A stretch of DNA of 64,000 nucleotides, taken from assembly GCA_025403435.1 (NCBI GenBank), contig CM046339.1, forward strand, positions 4,046,212 through 4,110,211, in the 5' to 3' direction. This document shows, piece by piece, positions 22,725-34,637 of this stretch. Origin of the DNA: Artocarpus heterophyllus (lineage: Eukaryota > Streptophyta > Magnoliopsida > Rosales > Moraceae). The first letter of the stretch is position 1; every line of letters starts with the position of its first letter. The notes beneath the pieces were generated by a model. It was not told where the DNA came from, did not search any database, and was given only the letters and a program-made list of their open reading frames with translations. Both the position numbers and the translations under genes were made by a program.

Positions 22725-24879
22725 TGATGAGACTATAAAAGTGTACATTTTCTAAGGCTTAAATAATTTATTTATGCTTTTATTTCTCATTAAATCCTCT
22801 AATTAGTAGCATTTTGTGTTAATAAGTATTTTTTATGTCTTAGTGTGTAAATGTGTTTAAAAGTGTATTTTTAGTGTGTTTTTATGTTTAATAGAATTGT
22901 TAGTAATTTTTAGAGTCATTTTGGTGTGTTAGATAAGTGTCTAGTCTGTAAATAGTCAAAGCCGTAAAAATAATACGGTTATTTTATTTTGAGTTTTAGA
23001 GTGTTTGATAGTGTGTTTTAAGTTTGTAAATATATCTTACTATATTTTTAGTAATTTCTAAAAATATTTTCAAGTCATAAAAATTATATCTGTGTCAAAC
23101 CGTAAGAGACTAGAAATTTTAGAAGTTTTTATTTATTTTTGTGTGTTTTAATGTAAAATAAATATTTTTAATATCTTTGTAAATATTATGTTTGTAAAAT
23201 AATTAATATTAGTGTGTTTGTGATTTTTAGATTTAAAATCTGGAGGAAAAACGGAACAAAACGACACCAAAACGGATAAAATCAGACATCAAATGCATCA
23301 AAAAGATAAAAGAAATTCAAATTTATATTAAATGGTACACGTGGCATCATGAGAGCCGTTGGATTCGCTGCCAAATCAATCTCAGCCGTCCGAGAAAGAG
23401 ACGCATGTCAACGCGTCATCTGGTGCGTCAGCGGAATCTTAGAGGCGCAGTCAACGTGTCAAAATATGATTGGCGCGTGTGTTACACGTGCCGACAAGCT
23501 GCAGCGTGTCAGTGGAGTGTCTCAGACGGTCTTGGATCGTGTGCGGTCAAGCTCACTTTGAGTTCTGTCAGCCGTTAGATGAGAATACTTGGACCAATCT
23601 GACGATCCATAATTGCGCTTCCACTGGTCCCACCTGGGCCCAATTTTCCTGTCTCTTGTAGCCGTTCAATCATGAAATTAACGGTCCAGATCATCCCGGT
23701 TTGGCGCATTCTCATGCCGCGAAGCACAAAATCTCAGCGAGATTCTCACACATTAAAGAAGGGCCAGCGCGAAGAAGAAAAGAGGAGAAAAAGGATCAAT
23801 TTGATCCGAAATTGTCAACTTTCAACAGGAAAAAATGATGATTACATATAATATACAGTAATTTTTCAAGGCTATAAATAGCCTTGCATTGCCCCATGAA
23901 AAAATAATCCCTTCGGGCCTTTGGCCCTCCTTTTCCTTTCCTTACTGCTGAGTTAGACTCAGCAGTATCTTCTTAGGTAATAAATAATAATAAAATAATG
24001 CTTAAATTAGCGTAGAGTGTCTGGTGAGGCAGAGAGATGATCTTGTATGCATAGTATCTTGGTATGGATTTTAACTCTATATCTGTGTGGTAATGCTTAT
24101 ATTTTGTGGAATAAATTGTATCTTTATGTTTTCAATAATTATTGTTGATGTTGTTATGTTGTCAATTTTTACATAAATTCAGTCATGCTTTCTTTATGTA
24201 ATTTACATATGCTGCATAGTTAATATTAATAATAATGAAATAATGCTTAATTTTATGGAATGTCTTTTACTGCAGTATGACTTGGTATATTGTCGATTCT
24301 AGATATTTCATAAGACGAAGTGCTGCCGGAGTTGATGTAAAAATTTATTCCACTAAAATATATTAACTTTGATTTGTTATTATCTTTTCTATCCTATAAT
24401 TATGTTAATTATAATTGAGTGACAGCTGTTATAATTTTTATAATTAGTGCATCAAATCATTAGTGACAGATGATTATTTTGCTAGTTTTTATAGGAAAAC
24501 CCTTACTGCATTATGGCTTGCTATATTGTCGATTTAGTTTGACCTATATAATTAGTAAAATGTGCTTGCAATTAATGAGATAAGATATAATAAATCAAAT
24601 ACTTTAGATAATTAATAATCAGTTGCAAAACATACAAGGGATTCTCCAAGCTTCACCGTTTTAATTTAATTTCTTTTGAATTAAAATTTTGAATAAAAAC
24701 CACAAAAATATTTCTTTCATTTTAAACTTAGCTCTGAAAAAACCGCTTACCTTTTTGACCGTTTATTTTTTATCAATTTGCCGAGGTATAAATTTTCATC
24801 TCCCTATGGATACGATAATTTTTCTATACTACATACGTCCGCCGTTTAAAGAAGTAACATATTTTGGGCGTGACCATCA
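22725..24879 (+). repeat. 5' LTR of Athila
   Basis: It starts TGATGAGACTATAAAAG and ends TGACCATCA. A TATA box lies at 23873-23880. ACACGTGGC (23337-23345) is a G-box/ABRE-like site kept in both LTRs. The frame at 23349-23561 is LTR sequence and is repeated in the other LTR, so I do not call it a gene. Confidence 0.95.
23868..23966 (+). promoter_or_regulatory. Athila core promoter with three perfect hairpins (5' LTR)
   Basis: TATAAATA (23873-23880) lies inside AAGGCTAT-AA-ATAGCCTT (23868-23885). GGGCC-TTT-GGCCC follows at 23915-23927, and ACTGCTGAGT-TAG-ACTCAGCAGT at 23944-23966. All arms are perfect. The same three occur at 33578-33676 in the 3' LTR. The TATA box sets the start site about 30 bp downstream, so the second and third hairpins would be near the 5' end of the RNA. 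Confidence 0.8.
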
Positions 24880-24883
24880 AATC

Positions 24884-24901
24884 TGGCGCCGTTGCCGGGG
24901 A
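24884..24901 (+). promoter_or_regulatory. Athila primer binding site (tRNA-Asp type)
   Basis: TGGCGCCGTTGCCGGGGA lies 4 bp after the LTR. It is the 18-nt complement of the plant tRNA-Asp 3' end used by Athila elements. Confidence 0.9.
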
Positions 24902-25638
24902 GGTGCTATTACTTTGTCAGATTGCTAAATTAAGCAGGAAACCAGGTAAGTACTTTGTCCTTATCTTGTAAATATTGTAAATATTGTTATTTTAGTTTGA
25001 ATATTTAATTAAGTAGGCTACTATTCACAAAGTTACTATTCACATCACTATTCACACACTGTTTGCTATTCATAAAAAAAATCAAAAAATCAAAAAAGTC
25101 ATAAAAATTTTATTTTCTTTCCTTTTCTTTGTAAAATATTTATTTTGTTAGTTTTAGGTTTAGATTTAAATTTTTGCCTTAGAAATAAAACATCATAAAA
25201 TTTTAGAGTTAGGTTTTTCATAAAATAAATTGTGGTTTTGTGAAGAGTATCCCTTGAGGAAGTTCTGTTTGGATGCTGGTACTGGCTCGGATACCATTCC
25301 CATAGCCGGTTAATTTTGGAAACTTTCCCAACACCAGTCATTCCGAGAACATTGCTCTGACTAGGAGATTGGTTTTTAAGGAGCCTTAGCCCCACCAATC
25401 TTTCCTAGGAACATCCTTAAAGTATATAATTCTCAAGATCTACAAAATAACTCAGGCGAGTGCTTTTCATTCACTACTTTATTCTCCCTGAATAAAGAAA
25501 AGCTTAGCATTTGTCTTTATCCTTGTAAAAAAAAAAATTAAAATCAAAAATCAAAAAATAAAATAAAATAAAAAAATACTTAGGGTTAATGATTTAAACT
25601 TAGTCGATCTGTTAACGCTTTAGACTTAAGATACCCTA
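24902..25638 (+). other. Athila leader
   Basis: Untranslated AT-rich leader between primer site and gag. A short run 'ctattcacaaagttactattcacatcactattcac' repeats CTATTCACA near 25021-25075. The minus-strand frame at 25099-25398 has no recognisable protein features. Confidence 0.7.
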
Positions 25639-26600
25639 GTGAACAATTGTCAAACTCTTTTTTCGCATTCTTCATCTTCGTCAACCACTCTTGCAAATTC
25701 GTTCGCAATGGAGAATCTTGGTGAGAATCCTCAAAGAATGCTGATGAAAGATTTCATGCATCTGACTCGCACTTTAACTCCTTCATGTATTGTGTTTCCA
25801 TCAAATTTTCCACAACAAGATTTTAAGCCTGGCATGATTCAACTCTTACCAACCTTCTTTGGATTAGAAAGCGAAAATCCTTATGTTCATATTCATGAAT
25901 TTGAAGAAGTTGTTGCCACTTTTCATAGCCACCCTGATATCGCTAATTCCATCAAATTGAAAATTTTCCCTTTCTCACTGAAAGATAAAGCTAAAAGTTG
26001 GCTTTATTCTTTAAGACCTCGATCCATTCAATCATGGAATGACATGACATCTGCTTTCTTCTACAAATACTATCCATATCAAAAGACCAACAATCTCAAG
26101 AAACAAATTCTGACTTTCTCCCAAAACGATCATGAAAATTTCTACGAAGCATGGGAAAGATTCAAAGATTTATTAAGTCAATGTCCTCACCATGGTTACG
26201 AGAATTAGAGTCTTGTCAGCTTTTTCTATGAAGGACTCACAAGTCATGATCACCAATATCTAGAAGTGATGTGCAATGGAAAATTTTTACACAAGGATCC
26301 TGAAGAGGCCAGGGAATTTCTTGATGAATTTGCTGAAAAAGTTCATTTGTGGGCTGAATTAGATGTTTCTCATAAGTCGCGATCAACTGAAGTTCATCAA
26401 TTGAAGAAAGAGAGGATAGCTACAACCTTAGGGTTCAAGTTGAAAACCTCACAAGAGAATTAGAAATCCTTAAAGCAAAGAATGAGAAAGGAAGTCATGC
26501 AGTCACAAAAGCTGAACTACAAGGAACAAATTTTGTGAATGAAAGATTTGACCAACAGCTACTGGATTGTCATGTTTATCAGGAAGTGATAGGAGAATAT
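25639..26600 (+). pseudogene. gag: Athila gag (broken)
   Basis: This is the capsid protein of the particle. The likely start is ATG 25708 (MENLGENPQRMLMKDF) or 25639 in the same frame. GMIQLLPTFFGLESENPYVH and KIFPFSLKDKAKSWLYSL (about 25830-26010) are the conserved Athila Gag core; SWNDMTSAFFYKYYP follows. A TAG at 26206-26208 sits where Trp is expected. The frame then continues in register to 26463, and a further frame change joins it to 26535. No CCHC knuckle is seen. Confidence 0.88.
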
Positions 26601-28188
26601 GAGGAACAATGTAATGCCTTAAAGACAAATCATAAGCCTTGTACCCCTTATCCTGAAACTTTCAATCCTGATGGAAGAAGCAACTTGAATTTCGACAGGA
26701 GGAATTCAAATCAAGAGCAATCATTTGGAAATCAATGGAATGAAGAAGAAATGCACTCAGGAGAAAATGTTCTTCAACATGATTCACACTCGAGCAAATC
26801 TCTTGAAGAAACATTACAAGCATTCATTGAGATACAAAGCAAGTCATGTGAAAAAATTGAAGCTGCTTTAACACATATGACAAAAGAAATTTCGAAATTG
26901 AATGAAAAATGTTCATCTCAAGCTTTGGTCATTTCTGAAGGACAAAGCATGATACAAACATCTAACACTAAAGAGAATGATGAACAGGTTAGTCATGTTA
27001 CTACTCGTAGTAGTAAATCATTGGAAAAATCAAACACCACAGATGTGAGTAAGGAAGAAAGTGTTCCTCAAAAAGAAGAAGAAGTGAATAAGTTTCCAGT
27101 AGAAGTCCCTTTTCCTCAAGCTCTTCAAACTACTAGGAAAGTGCCAGAAAATTATGAACACATCTTGGAACATTTAAAGCAAGTTCGAATCGATCTTCCT
27201 CTTTTGCAAATTCTCAAACAAGTGCCTGCTTATGCCAAAGTGATAAAAGATTTATGCACTGTGAAAAGAAAACATCATGTCCCAAGGACTGCGTTCTTAA
27301 CTGAGCAACTAAGTGCAGTTCTTGAGCAAAGAGTACCGGTCAAGTACAAAGATCCTGGATGTCCCACAATCAACTGTTACATAGGAACCCACGAAATCAC
27401 TCAAGCCTTGTTAGACTTAGGAGCGAGCGTCAACCTCATGCCCTATTCAATTTACTCGCAACTAGGCCTTGGAGAGATTAAGCCAACATCTGTGGTCTTG
27501 CAACTCACAGACCGATCCATAAAGAAACCACGAGGGATAGTTGAAGATGTTTTGTTACAAGTTGATAAGTTTTATTATCCCGTGGATTTTCTCATTTTAG
27601 ACACTCAAACTGAGGTGGATATAGAATCAAAAATTCCTATCATCCTTGGAAGACCTTTCTTAGCTACGGCTAATGCTCTCATCAATTGATCGAAATGGTC
27701 TCATGAAAATCTCTTTTGGAAATATGACTCTTGAAGTGAATGTTTTCCATATTGGGAAGCAATTTCAAAGCAATAATGAGTGTTCTTACACTGAAATCAT
27801 TGATGAAGCTGTTCATGAAGAATTTCAAAAGCGAACCGATGTGCTTGAAGAAATTTTTCAAAGTCCTGATCTTGAAAATCCCAATCCCATTCCTGATATT
27901 CCTAAACATTCACTTGACAAAGAAACAAAGTTTTGGCAACCACATTTTGAAAAGCTATTCCTAGAAGGAGAAAAGCCAAAACTATCCACTGAAGAAAATC
28001 CCAAAATTAAGTTAGCCCAACTTCCTGAAGGACTAAAACATGCATTCTTAGGAGCTGATGAATCTTTTCATGTTATCATTTCATCCAAACTTGATGAATC
28101 GCAAGAGCGATGGTTAATTAACATGTTGCGTGATCATAAAACAACATTGGGTTGGACAATAGCTGATATAAGGGTATTAGTCCGTTGA
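26535..28188 (+). pseudogene. Athila gag tail, protease and linker
   Basis: The 384-residue frame at 26535-27689 holds a charged Gag tail, then HVPRTAFLTEQLSAVLEQRV and the retropepsin active site ALLDLGASVNLMPYSIYSQL (about 27406-27465), where Athila has D-L-G-A. ILGRPFLATANALIN follows (about 27645-27687). An extra base near 27680 shifts the frame to 27673-28188, which carries RNGLMKISFGNMTLEV and the acidic linker before RT. A missing base near 28170 ends that frame and opens RT. Apart from these two indels the text is well kept. Confidence 0.85.
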
Positions 28189-30902
28189 TTTGCTCCCATC
28201 ACATTCAATTGGAAGAATGTGTTAATCTAAAAAGAGATCCCCAAAGGAGACTGAACCCAACAATGAAAGAAGTCGTGAGGAATGAAGTTTTGAAACTGTT
28301 AAATGCTGGTATCATTTACCCCATTGCGGACAGTAAATGGGTCAGTCCAACTCAAGTTGTTCCTAAGAAATCTGGTGTAACTATGATAACAAATGAAAAA
28401 CGAGATTTTGTCCCTACAAGAGTTGTCACTGGATGGCGAATGTGCATTGATTATCGAAAATTAAATGCCGCCACTCGAAAAGACCATTTTCCACTCCCAT
28501 TCATCGATCAAATCTTAGAACGTGTAGCTGGTCATCCTTTCTATTGCTTTCTAGATGGATATTCAGGATATTATCAGATAGAGATAGCATTAGAAGATCA
28601 GGACAAGTCCACATTTACATGTCCTTTTGGTACTTTTGCTTTTCGATGAATGTCATTCAGACTTTGTAACGCTCCAGCTACATTTCAAAGATGCATGATG
28701 AGCATTTTTAGTGACATGGTTGAGAAGATTATGGAAGTTTTCATGGATGATTTGACTGTTTTTGGTAATTCGTTTGATACTTGTCTGCTTAACCTGGAAG
28801 CTATTTTGAAAAGATGTGAAGAAAAAGGCCTTATGTTAAATTGGGAAAAATGCCATTTTATGGTTCCATCTGGCATAGTTCTTGGACACATTTTCTCTGA
28901 AAGAGGAATTGAAGTTGATCTAGCTAAGATTGAGCTTATTTCAAACTTGGCCACTCCAAAGACTGTTAGAGATGTTCGATCTTTTCTTGGACACGCTGGA
29001 TTTTATAGGAGGTTCATTCAAATTTTTTCAGCCATATCAAGACCACTGTGTAATCTCCTGTTGAAAGATGTCGTGTTTGAATGGACAAAAGAATGTGAAG
29101 TATCTTTCCAAACACTGATATCTAAGTTAACTTATGCACCTATCATGCAATCCCTTGATTGGAGTCTACCGTTTGAAGTCATGTGTGATGCAAGCAATTA
29201 CGCTGTAGGAGCCGTCTTAGGTCAACGAAGGGAAGGAAAACCTTTTGTAGTGTACTATGCAAGCAAAACCTTGAACAATGCTCAAATGAATTACTCAACC
29301 ACTGAAAAGGAATTACTTGCTGTAGTATTTGCGCTTGATAAGTTTCGTTCATACCTAATCGGTTCACCCATCACCGTTTTCACTGATCATTCTGCCCTTA
29401 AGTATCTCTTTTCTAAGAAGGATGCTAAAGCCCGACTTATCAGGTGGATCCTTCTTCTGCAAGAGTTTGATTTGACTATCAAGGACAAGAAAGGAGTTGA
29501 GAATGTGGTAGCTGACCACTTATCTCATTTAGAAGTCAATGATTCTGTCGATGGTTCACCAATCCATGATGAATTTCCTGATGAACATCTATTCTCTGTT
29601 ACCAAGTTTTCTTGGTATGCACACATTGTCAATTATTCGGCAACTGGAGAAATTCCATCTGCTTGGAGTTTGCAAGACAAAAGAAAGTTTTTGATTGAAA
29701 TGCGTAACTTTTACTAGGATGATCCATACCTTTTCAAATACTGTCGTGATCACATCATGAGACGTTGCATTCCTGAAGATGAAGTGAATAGTGTCTTAAA
29801 ATTTTGTCACACTGATGCATGTGGTGTTCATTTTTCTACCAAGAAAACTGCTGCAAAGATCCTCCAATGTGGTCTTTTTTGGCCCACTTTGTTCAAAGAC
29901 ACTTATCATCATTGTCATTCCTGTGAAAATTGTCAAAAGTTAGGTACTCTGTCTCGTCGTCACATGATGCCTCTAAACCCAATTATAGCAATTGAAATAT
30001 TTGATTACTGGGGAATAGACTTTATGGGAACTTTTCCACCTTCTTCTGGGGACCTATACATCCTTCTTGCTATGGAGTATGTTTCAAAATGGGTTGAAGC
30101 CGTAGCATGCCGTACTAATGATAATACAACTGTTATAAAGTTCTTGAAAGAAAACGTGTTATCTAGGTATGGTACGCCACATACTATAATCAGTGATCAA
30201 GGCACACATTTTTGCAACCGTTCTTTTGAAACTTTGATGCAAAAGTACGGTGTAATTCATAAAGTTTCGACTGCCTATCACCCACAGACAAATGGGCAAG
30301 CTGAGTTAGCAAATAGAGAGATCAAACAAATTTTGGAAAAAACAGTGAATCTTGATCGAAAAGATTGGTCCTCAAGTCTTCAAGATGCACTCTGGGCATA
30401 CCGTACAGCTTACAAAGCTCCTTTAGGAATGTCCCCCTATAGGCTTGTCTTTGGAAAAGCCTGTCATTTACCTGTAGAACTTGAACATAAAGCTTATTGG
30501 GCTATTAAAGCTCTCAACTTTGATCTTAGTGCTGCAGGTATTGAACGGAAGCTTCAACTCTCTGAACTTGAGGAATTAAGGAATGATGCTTACAACAATT
30601 CACGGATTTACAAGGCAAAAATGAAAGCATTTCATGACAAACATATTCTGAGAAAGAACTTTGAGCCAAATCAACGGGTTCATCTTTATGAATCTCGTCT
30701 TCACCTTCATCCTGGTAAGTTAAAATCACGATGGACAGGTCCATATATTGTGAAACAGGTTTTCCCTAATGGTGTTATTGAAATTGAAGATCCATCCGAT
30801 GGAAGGATACTCAAAGTAAATGGCCAGAGATTGAAAAGCTACATAGAACGGATAACTGAACCTGAAGAAGTCACTCTTATGGCTCCAGTTTATCAACCTT
30901 GA
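28185..30902 (+). pseudogene. pol: Athila pol: RT, RNase H, integrase
   Basis: One register spans the whole segment with two in-frame stops: TGA at 28647-28649 (Arg expected) and TAG at 29715-29717 (Trp expected). RT has ITNEKRDFVPTRVVTGWRMC, the QYYQI-like SGYYQIEIA, and FMDD near 28745. RNase H has [16 protein letters not shown] and [10 protein letters not shown] (about 29178-29410). Integrase (29757-30902, 381 residues) keeps the HHCC finger (last pair CENCQKL) and all three acidic residues: [33 protein letters not shown] motif ends the core at about 30740. It is the best preserved integrase in the window. Confidence 0.92.
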
Positions 30903-32433
30903 ATAGTTTTCTATTTATTCTCTTTTAAATATTTATTTTTGTTGTCTGTTTTCTTATATATATATATAAAAAATCCTTTGAAAGTTGAAAATAAATCTCA
31001 AAATTAATTCTTGCAGGATAGCTGAGATTAAGGAGGTTACAATCAATTGTGATTAGTAAATACTTAATATTTGCGGCCTCTTGAGACGAATTCTGAAGAA
31101 TTTGTGTAAAAATATGATTTTTGACTTTCAAAACAAAAAAAAAAAAGAAGTCTAGGGAATCTGACTTTAAAAGACCCAATTTGTAATATATTGTTGTTAG
31201 TTTTTAGTTTTTGGTTTGTTAAGTTTACCACAGATCATCTCTGCAGCTGTGCTGATTCAGGTAACATTTTTGCTGCTTTCACCATTCTTTTATTCATTTT
31301 GGATAATGTATATTTTAGGTTGGGGAGAGAGGGTTGTGCTTAAAAGTTATGCATATGAGATTTGTGCTTCAATGTTGTGCTAAAATTTTTTGATTTTTGT
31401 CCACATTTTTTATTTTGCTCCAGATTCTTGTACATTTTTCATTTTTGTGTGTTATTTTTTTGTGTGGGTCATAAAATAAAAAAAATAAAAATAAAAAGTT
31501 TTGTAAATATTAGTTTCTTAGTAATTAATGTGCTATTATTTTGTTTTGATTTTTGAATTTCATATTAATGTAATATCATTTTTCTATTCTTTGAATTATC
31601 TAATTTTATACACTTTCAAAACTTTGGTTTTATTTAACATTTTTATGTGTTTATTTTTCAAAGTGTTTGTAAGCCATTCTTTTCACACACTCACTATAAT
31701 GCTTAATTGTGGTGGTAAGTCCAAGCTATGAACATTTAAGTTTTGTTATTTTGTGAAGATGAACAATTAAAGGCAGCGATATTTCAAAAAAAAAAGAAAA
31801 GAAAAAAAGAGAATAAAAAAAAGAAAAAAAAAAGAAGAGAGAAAAAAAAAGAAGAAAAAAAAATTTTTGTAAATAAATAAAGTGTGTCATTATGTAAATG
31901 AATAAAGTTGGATAAGTTTGGTTTCATAGCCTCTTTAGCTTGAGTAAGTAAGTTCTATGGGGTGCTTCAACACCTAGTACCTTAGGCCAACTGGTCTAGG
32001 AGTTACTAACCTAAAGCTCGTTAAATGGGTTATGGAGAAAGCTTAAGGGAGCCAAACATTGCACTATCCATAACTGTAAAGTTTGTCAATATTTTTGTTT
32101 TATGTTTCTGCTCTTTAATTGTTCCAAATCAATAATTTGAAGTGTTGCTGCCTGAAGGTGTGATTTGAAGCAAAATATCATAACCATAATATTCCTAGTT
32201 TTGGATGAAACTTCATAATTATTCATTATCCCTTTCTACACTAAGTTTGGTTTGTATACATTTTATTAAATAGTATATAAATTGTTCAAATCAAATTTTT
32301 GTTTTGTTAGTCTATCTAGTTAGATAAGTCAAATTATTGTTAAATGATTTTCATTGTATGGATATTCAATAAATCATTTCAAAATTTTATCGCTTTAATT
32401 GCTAGAGACTAGCAATAAGCTGGTTGGGGGGTA
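30903..32433 (+). other. Athila 3' non-coding region and polypurine tract
   Basis: About 1.5 kb between integrase and the 3' LTR has no env-like frame, though some Athila members carry one here. It contains an A/G-only tract at about 31786-31862 made of AAAGAAAA-type units, and a pyrimidine-rich T-run region near 31370-31450. The tract TTGGGGGGTA (32424-32433) directly before the LTR is the likely plus-strand primer. Confidence 0.75.
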
Positions 32434-34607
32434 TGATGAGACTATAAAAGTGTACATTTTCTAAGGCTTAAATCATTTATTTATGCCTTTATTTCTCATT
32501 AAATCCTCTAATTAGTAACATTTTGTGTTAATAAGTATTTTTATGTCTTAGTGTGTAAATGTGTTTAAAAATGTATTTTTAGTGTGTTTTTATGTTTAAT
32601 AGAATTGTTAGTAATTTTTAAAGTCATTTTGGTGTGTTAGATAAGTGTCTAGTCTGTAAATAGTCAAAGCCGTAAAAATAATACGGTTATTTTATTTTGA
32701 GTTTTAGAGTGTTTGATAGTGTGTTTTAAGTTTGTAAATATATTTTACTATATTTTTAGTAATTTCTAAAAATATTTTCAAGTCATAAAAATTTTATCTG
32801 TGTCAAACCGTAAGAGACTAGAAATTTTAGAAGTTTTTATTTATTTTTGTGTGTTTTAATGTAAAATAAATATTTTTAATATTTTTGTAAAAATTATGTT
32901 TGTAAAATAATTAATATTAGTGTGTTTGTGATTTTTAGATTTTAAATCTGGAGGAAAAACGGAATAAAACGGCACCAAAACGGATAAAATCGGACATCAA
33001 ATGCATCAAAAAGATAAAAGAAATTTGAATTTATATTAAATGGGACACGTGGCATCATGAGAGCCGTTGGATTCACTGCCAAATCAATCTCAGCCGTCCG
33101 AGGAAGAGACGCGTGTCAACGCGTCATCCGGTGCATCAGCGGAATCTCAGAGGCGCAGTCAACGTGTCAAAATATGATTGGCGCGTGCGTTACATGCGCC
33201 GACAAGCTGCAGCGTGTCAATGGAGTGTCTCAGACGGTCTTGGATCGTGTGCGGGCAAGCTCACTTTGAGTGTTCTATCAGCTGTTAGATGAGAATACTT
33301 GGACCAATCTGACGATCCATAATTGCGCTTCCACTGGTCCCACCTGGGCCCAATTTTTCTATCTCTTGTAGCCGTTCGATCATGAAATTAACGGTCTAGA
33401 TCATCCCAGTTTGGCGCATTCTCATGCCACGAAGCACAGAATCTCAGCGAGATTCTCACACATTAAAGAAGGGCCAGCGCGAAGAAGAAAAGAGGAGAAA
33501 AAGGATCTATTTGATCCGAAATTGTCAACTTTCAATAGGAAAAAATGATGATTACATATAATATACAGTAATTTTTCAAGGCTATAAATAGCCTTGCATT
33601 GCCCCATGAAAAAATAATCCCTTCGGGCCTTTGGCCCTCCTTTTCCTTTCCTTACTGCTGAGTTAGACTCAGCAGTATCTTCTTAGGTAATAAATAATAA
33701 TAAAATAATGCTTAAATTAGCGTAGAGTGTCTGGTGAGGCAGAGAGATGATCTTGTATGCATAGTATCTTGGTATGGATTTTAACTCTATATCTGTGTGG
33801 TAATGTTTATATTTTGTGGAATAAATTATATCTTTATGTTTTTAATAATTATTGTTGATGTTGTTATGCTGCCAATTTTTACATAAATTCAGTCATGCTT
33901 TCTTTATGTAATTTACTTATGCTGCATAGTTAATATTAATAATAATGAAATAATGCTTAATTTTATGGAATGTCTTTTACTGCAGTATGACTTGTTATAT
34001 TGTCGATTCTAGATATTTCATAAGACGAAGTGCTGTCGGAGTTAATGTAAAAATTTATTCCACTAAAATATATTAACTTTGATTTGTTATTATCTTTTCT
34101 ATCCTATAATTATGTTAATTATAATTGAGTGACAGCTGTTATAATTTTCATAATTAGTGCACCAAATCATTAGTGACAGATGATTATTTTGCTAGTTTTT
34201 ATAGGAAAACCCTTACTGCATTATGGCTTGCTATATTGTTGATTTAGGTTGACCTATATAATTAATAAAATGTGCTTGTAATTAATGAGATAAGATATAA
34301 TAAATCAAATACTTTAGATAATTAATAATTAGAATTAAAATTCCATATCAGTTGCAAAACATACAAGGGATTCTCCAAGCTTCACCGTTTTAATTTCATT
34401 TCTTTTGAATTAAAATTTTGAATAAAAACCACAAAAATATTTCTTTCATTTTAAACTTAGCTTTGAAAAAACCGCTTGCCTTTTTGACCGTTTATTTTTA
34501 TCAATTTGCCGAGGTACAAATTTTCATCTCCCTGTGGATACGACAACTTTTCTATACTACATACGTCCGCCGTTTAAAGAAGAAACATATTTTGGGCATG
34601 ACCATCA
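32434..34607 (+). repeat. 3' LTR of Athila
   Basis: It starts TGATGAGACTATAAAAG and ends TGACCATCA, followed by the target duplication CTAAG. It matches the 5' LTR throughout with scattered substitutions and a short insertion near 34330. TATA and hairpins are at 33578-33676, the G-box-like site at 33045-33053. Confidence 0.95.
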
Positions 34608-34637
34608 CTAAGTCCTAATTATTTTAGGAAATTAACG

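Larger units (their letters stand above)
22725..34607 (+). mobile_element. Athila-type Ty3/gypsy element inside the Tekay leader
   Basis: The duplication CTAAG at 22720-22724 and 34608-34612 is perfect, so the 11.88-kb element inserted in one clean event. The Asp-tRNA primer site, the Athila-like Gag and the DLGAS protease identify Athila. LTRs are near-identical (2155 and 2174 bp), one of the youngest layers here. No env-like frame lies after integrase. Confidence 0.95.

Noticed and set aside
23349..23561. Small protein repeated at 33057-33269
   Set aside because: Same situation in the Athila LTRs: promoter-side sequence, no recognisable domain.
24884..24901. Fragment of a tRNA gene
   Set aside because: The 18 bases next to the LTR are the reverse-transcription primer site, and there is no cloverleaf around them.
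30903..32433. Env-like gene of Athila
   Set aside because: No frame with a signal peptide or membrane span; the small T-rich frames are low complexity.
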